A DNA stretch of 34,080 nt from Prevotella sp. UBA6994 (lineage in GTDB: Bacteria; Bacteroidota; Bacteroidia; Bacteroidales; Bacteroidaceae). A model generated the notes under the pieces. It saw only the letters and a program-made list of their open reading frames with translations. It did not search any database and was not told the DNA's origin. A program made the translations under genes and the position numbers. Positions 31,514 through 34,080 of the stretch are shown here, one piece after another. Each line of letters begins with the position of its first letter. The first letter of the stretch is position 1. The stretch lies in the NCBI GenBank assembly GCA_002449845.1, contig DJXW01000044.1, positions 1 through 34,080 of the forward strand, read 5' to 3'.

Positions 31514-31978
31514 TCATTTCAACTGTTTTCCGTCGGAAAACGCTTTGCCCTCGGTATTACCTAAGCCGATATAGGTGTGATGAACAGGGTTATATGTAAT
31601 CAAGTCCATTGACTCTACATCAGGATTACCGTCCGCATCCAGATATTTCTCATCGCAGAGGATGTTGACAATTTCAGCAATAAGGTAATAGCCAGTCTCA
31701 CTTTCATCTATCTTCTGCTTCACACGACATTCCAACGTCATGAGAAAATCACGGAATACAGGGGCATTCACATTGGGAGCCTTCTCTATCGTCCAACCTG
31801 TTTTCTCCATCTTATCTGGAGTGTTTCTACCACTAACAATACCCACATAGTCAGCAGCCACAAGAGTGTCAACAGTGGCAAAGGTAACGGTGAACTCAGG
31901 ATTTGCGGCAAGATTGTCGGTTGTGGCATGAGAACCCAAGGAAATGATAATCTCATGCATGTCCCACTGACCACCAAA
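31514..31978 (-). pseudogene. Flavin reductase family protein, 5' end lost at an element junction
   Basis: The frame reads GGQWDMHEIIISLGSHATTD, then NLAANPEFTVTFATVDTLVA and ADYVGIVSG.NTPDKMEKTG, to a normal end GKAFSDGKQLK. This is the FMN-binding flavin reductase family from the conserved WGGQWD motif onward. The roughly 35-40 N-terminal residues that should precede it (up to the NA.WGG region) are absent. The sequence changes at about 31976-31980, where the frame reads SDVYDF and then TAA (31994-31996). The first Met available is MHE at 31960. The break faces the recombinase gene, as expected if an element inserted into this gene. Inactive as it stands. Confidence 0.82.
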
Positions 31979-32061
31979 ATCATAAACATCTGATTATTAA
32001 TAATTTATCTCAATTTATACATTTTGAGATTAAATATTTGATGCGATTTTGATGCGGTTTA
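31976..32061. other. Probable attachment-site end of an integrated element
   Basis: The flavin-reductase homology ends at about 31976-31980. Beyond it are an inverted repeat ATCTCAA..TTGAGAT (32007-32030) and a tandem pair GATGCGATTTT/GATGCGGTTT (32040-32060). Such short repeats beside a tyrosine recombinase gene may be core or arm sites. The exact core cannot be set without the other end. Confidence 0.5.
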
Positions 32062-32097
32062 CCAATTTCGCCAGTTGGAGGATATGATATAAAATGT

Positions 32098-32105
32098 TAT
32101 CTTTG
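32098..32105 (+). promoter_or_regulatory. -7 box TATCTTTG of the recombinase gene
   Basis: An exact TAnnTTTG match 29 bp before the ATG at 32135, with TTGG at 32075-32078, 19 bp upstream, as a weak -33 element. Confidence 0.6.
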
Positions 32106-32134
32106 TCATTGTTGAAAATAACAATAGTAATACG

Positions 32135-33637
32135 ATGGCAAAATTTTTTCTAAGGACAAAAGAAAAGGATGGTATGGCAAGCCTATATCTGAGAGTGGAA
32201 CGACCTAAGTTAAAAATACGTTGGCTGATATGTACAGGTATTAACGTAGGAGTGGCAACATGGCGAAAGGCTGAGACTAACACAAAATCATTGATCAAGT
32301 TCTTTGCAACTGATGAAGGAAAGAAAGTGCAAGACCAGATAAACAAAGTAGAAGGTTTAGTTAGTGATATGTTCTACCGTGGTATTCTGACTAAGAACGA
32401 GGACAAACCAATTGTGGAACGTGCCATTTTGGAAGTTGTTAATGCTGATGCAATAAAGGCACTCAACGATGTGAAGAAACGCAATCGTGAAGAGGAAGAA
32501 AAACGGTTGTGCAAAATCATCAACTATTACGAATATTTCATTAAAGGAATATCTGACGGCTCTATAAGGCAAAAACGTGGGGCAAAGGCATACAAAGAGA
32601 GTACTATATCTTCATGGAAGTGTTTTGGCAAATTTTTGAAAGGTTATTGCCCTTCGGACATGACTTTCGACCAGATAAACAAAAAATTCGCTGATGGTTT
32701 TGTCAATTATTTGGAGAAAATGGGGTTTATGCCTAAAACCGTTAATCAACAAGTATTATGTTTTAGAAGGCTCTGCAATGCCGCAGCCATAGACGAAGTG
32801 AACACCAACCTAATTAGCGTGAGCGTGTGGGGTGAGCGTGAAGTTAAAGACAAGGAAAAACGGGCGGAGGTTGCTCTCTCTGACAATGAAATAAACGCTC
32901 TCTATGATATGCCTTTGAGGGGTGTCCGTGAACAAGTCCGTGATGTGTGGATGCTTGGTTTTCTGTCAGCTCAACGGGTAAGCGACTATGCAAATTATAC
33001 AAAAGGCAACTTCAAAACTACACCCAATGGGGTTAATGTGATTGTCCTTCAACAGAAAAAAACGGGTAATGATGTAGTAGTCCCGATAATAGACGAGAGA
33101 GTGACGGAAATATGCAATAAATACGATTACGATTTTCCGAAATTGACGAGAACGGTAATTAACCGATATATAAAAGAAGTATTGCAAATGCTATCCGCTA
33201 CAGTCCCATCCCTGGGCGAATGGGTGAGAACGCAGTTAAGCATGGCAGAACGCAGGAAGGAAACAAAATATCTGGATTGGAAAAAGCGCATGGATAAGGG
33301 CGAGAAACTGCATGGTGATGACCTGAAGAGATACAAGGAAATGAAGGCTTATGCCGTTGAGCATGGCAGCGGAGAACTATTGTGGAAACGTGATTTTTCT
33401 GGTGAAATCGTCAAACGCAAGTGGGAATGTGTAAGCAGTCACACGTCGAGACGATCAGCGGTTACAAGCCTTTATAATAGCGGTTTGTTTGACGTTCGGG
33501 ATTTGATGTCAATAAGCGGGCACCAGACAATCAAGAACTTTGAGGGATATATAAAGCGTGGCAGCATTGAGCAAGCTGAACGCATAGCGGAGAAAGCACG
33601 GAGGGCAAAGGAAATACAACTAAAAAAGAAAGCATAA
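32135..33637 (+). CDS. Tyrosine recombinase/site-specific integrase of a Bacteroidales mobile element
   Basis: A 500-aa protein. An N-terminal arm-type DNA-binding segment (about 1-50, FFLRTKEKDGMASLYLRVER) is followed by a charged helix, a SAM-like core-binding domain (about 125-225) and the catalytic domain (about 245-480). The catalytic set is complete: Arg281 (LSAQRVSD), Lys309 (QQKKTGND), His436/Arg439 (HTSRRS), His463 (SGHQT) and Tyr472 (FEGYIKRG). The Lys-to-His spacing is about 127 residues, longer than usual, because of a lysine/charge-rich insert (about 365-430). It should integrate and excise the element whose left end lies at about 31978. The cargo is off the right edge. Confidence 0.9.
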   Translation: MAKFFLRTKEKDGMASLYLRVERPKLKIRWLICTGINVGVATWRKAETNTKSLIKFFATDEGKKVQDQINKVEGLVSDMFYRGILTKNEDKPIVERAILEVVNADAIKALNDVKKRNREEEEKRLCKIINYYEYFIKGISDGSIRQKRGAKAYKESTISSWKCFGKFLKGYCPSDMTFDQINKKFADGFVNYLEKMGFMPKTVNQQVLCFRRLCNAAAIDEVNTNLISVSVWGEREVKDKEKRAEVALSDNEINALYDMPLRGVREQVRDVWMLGFLSAQRVSDYANYTKGNFKTTPNGVNVIVLQQKKTGNDVVVPIIDERVTEICNKYDYDFPKLTRTVINRYIKEVLQMLSATVPSLGEWVRTQLSMAERRKETKYLDWKKRMDKGEKLHGDDLKRYKEMKAYAVEHGSGELLWKRDFSGEIVKRKWECVSSHTSRRSAVTSLYNSGLFDVRDLMSISGHQTIKNFEGYIKRGSIEQAERIAEKARRAKEIQLKKKA

Positions 33638-33883
33638 TAAAAGAAGAATAAAGTCTTTGTCTGTCTATGCTCTTGTTTTTATTAAAAAGGGCGGTTGAAG
33701 GCTCTGAAATGGTATCGAAAAACGGCTTTATAGTAAAACAATAAATGTTAAGATACCCACAAACAAAAGACTTTCCAACAAATGGCAGTCAGACAAAGAA
33801 GCAACACCACACAAGTAAAAACGAGTAAAAAGTTATCAAATCAATTTAAATATAATTATTGTAGAATTTAAACGAAAAGAATT

Positions 33884-34078
33884 ATGAAAACAATTGAAGT
33901 TTCAGACAAAGCATTCAATTACATTGAAAATGCGCAAACGTCCGATGACCACGAAATCGTAATGACAGACATTGCAAATTCTCTGTCTTTCCTTGCTGAC
34001 CTAATACAAGCAGGACGGTTCGACGAAAGTATTAGACTATGGACCGACGAATTACTTAAGGAATGTTCTAAAAATTAA
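33884..34078 (+). CDS. Hypothetical 64-aa protein of the integrated element
   Basis: ATG 33884 to TAA 34076-34078. It begins MKTIEVSDKAFNYIENAQTS and ends LWTDELLKECSKN. It is acidic and helical, with no signal peptide and no motif I recognise. It follows the recombinase by 246 bp of AT-rich DNA in the same direction. It is a plausible real small gene because of its start context (AAAAGAATTATG) and regular codon use. Confidence 0.55.
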   Translation: MKTIEVSDKAFNYIENAQTSDDHEIVMTDIANSLSFLADLIQAGRFDESIRLWTDELLKECSKN

Positions 34079-34080
34079 TT

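Overview
The window looks like chromosomal DNA of a member of the Bacteroidales, most likely Prevotella/Segatella-like, though the genus is an inference. The evidence is a SusC/SusD polysaccharide utilisation locus (PUL), many lipoprotein signals with a Cys lipobox, Bacteroidales-type -7 promoter boxes (TAnnTTTG) in front of most transcription units, no strong Shine-Dalgarno sites, and long intergenic arrays of short repeats.

Layout. 1-751 is a truncated RHS-core gene on the minus strand. 752-1847 is repeat-rich non-coding DNA. 1848-17131 (minus) holds the PUL: a kinase-less propeller/AraC membrane regulator preceded by an outer-membrane beta-barrel gene, then SusC (broken by an in-frame TAA), SusD, a two-module glycan-binding lipoprotein, a GH43 arabinanase-like lipoprotein and a patatin/Omp85 protein. 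17355-18059 (plus) is an acyl-ACP thioesterase. This roughly 16-kb block is bracketed by two inverted copies of a 0.75-0.9 kb non-coding repeat (921-1837 and 18061-18810). 18986-19459 is a small lipoprotein. 19460-20263 is non-coding DNA with REP-like hairpins and 50-bp tandem repeats.

20264-28014 looks like a regulon. An AraC regulator (minus) is divergent from a GH115 alpha-glucuronidase and GH2 beta-mannosidase pair (plus). These are followed by a bacterioferritin-like gene, a pyridoxamine-phosphate-oxidase-like gene and a 57-aa winged-helix gene. An exact 32-bp operator-like sequence, built of two half-sites 21 bp apart, lies in front of both plus-strand units at almost the same distance from the -7 box. 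The second unit also has a strongly structured 5' leader.

28015-34080 is a patchwork: a MITE-like inverted repeat, a radical-SAM pseudogene, an iron alcohol dehydrogenase, a small lipoprotein, and a flavin-reductase gene that has lost its 5' end next to an intact tyrosine recombinase. That junction is probably the end of an integrated element running off the right edge.

The strongest signals for follow-up are the duplicated AraC-type operator linking glycan hydrolases to a ferritin operon, the nonsense codon that should silence the arabinan PUL, the kinase-less sensor/regulator with its own 21-bp-spaced site upstream of susC, and the large inverted repeat flanking the PUL. No tRNA, rRNA or CRISPR array was recognised.
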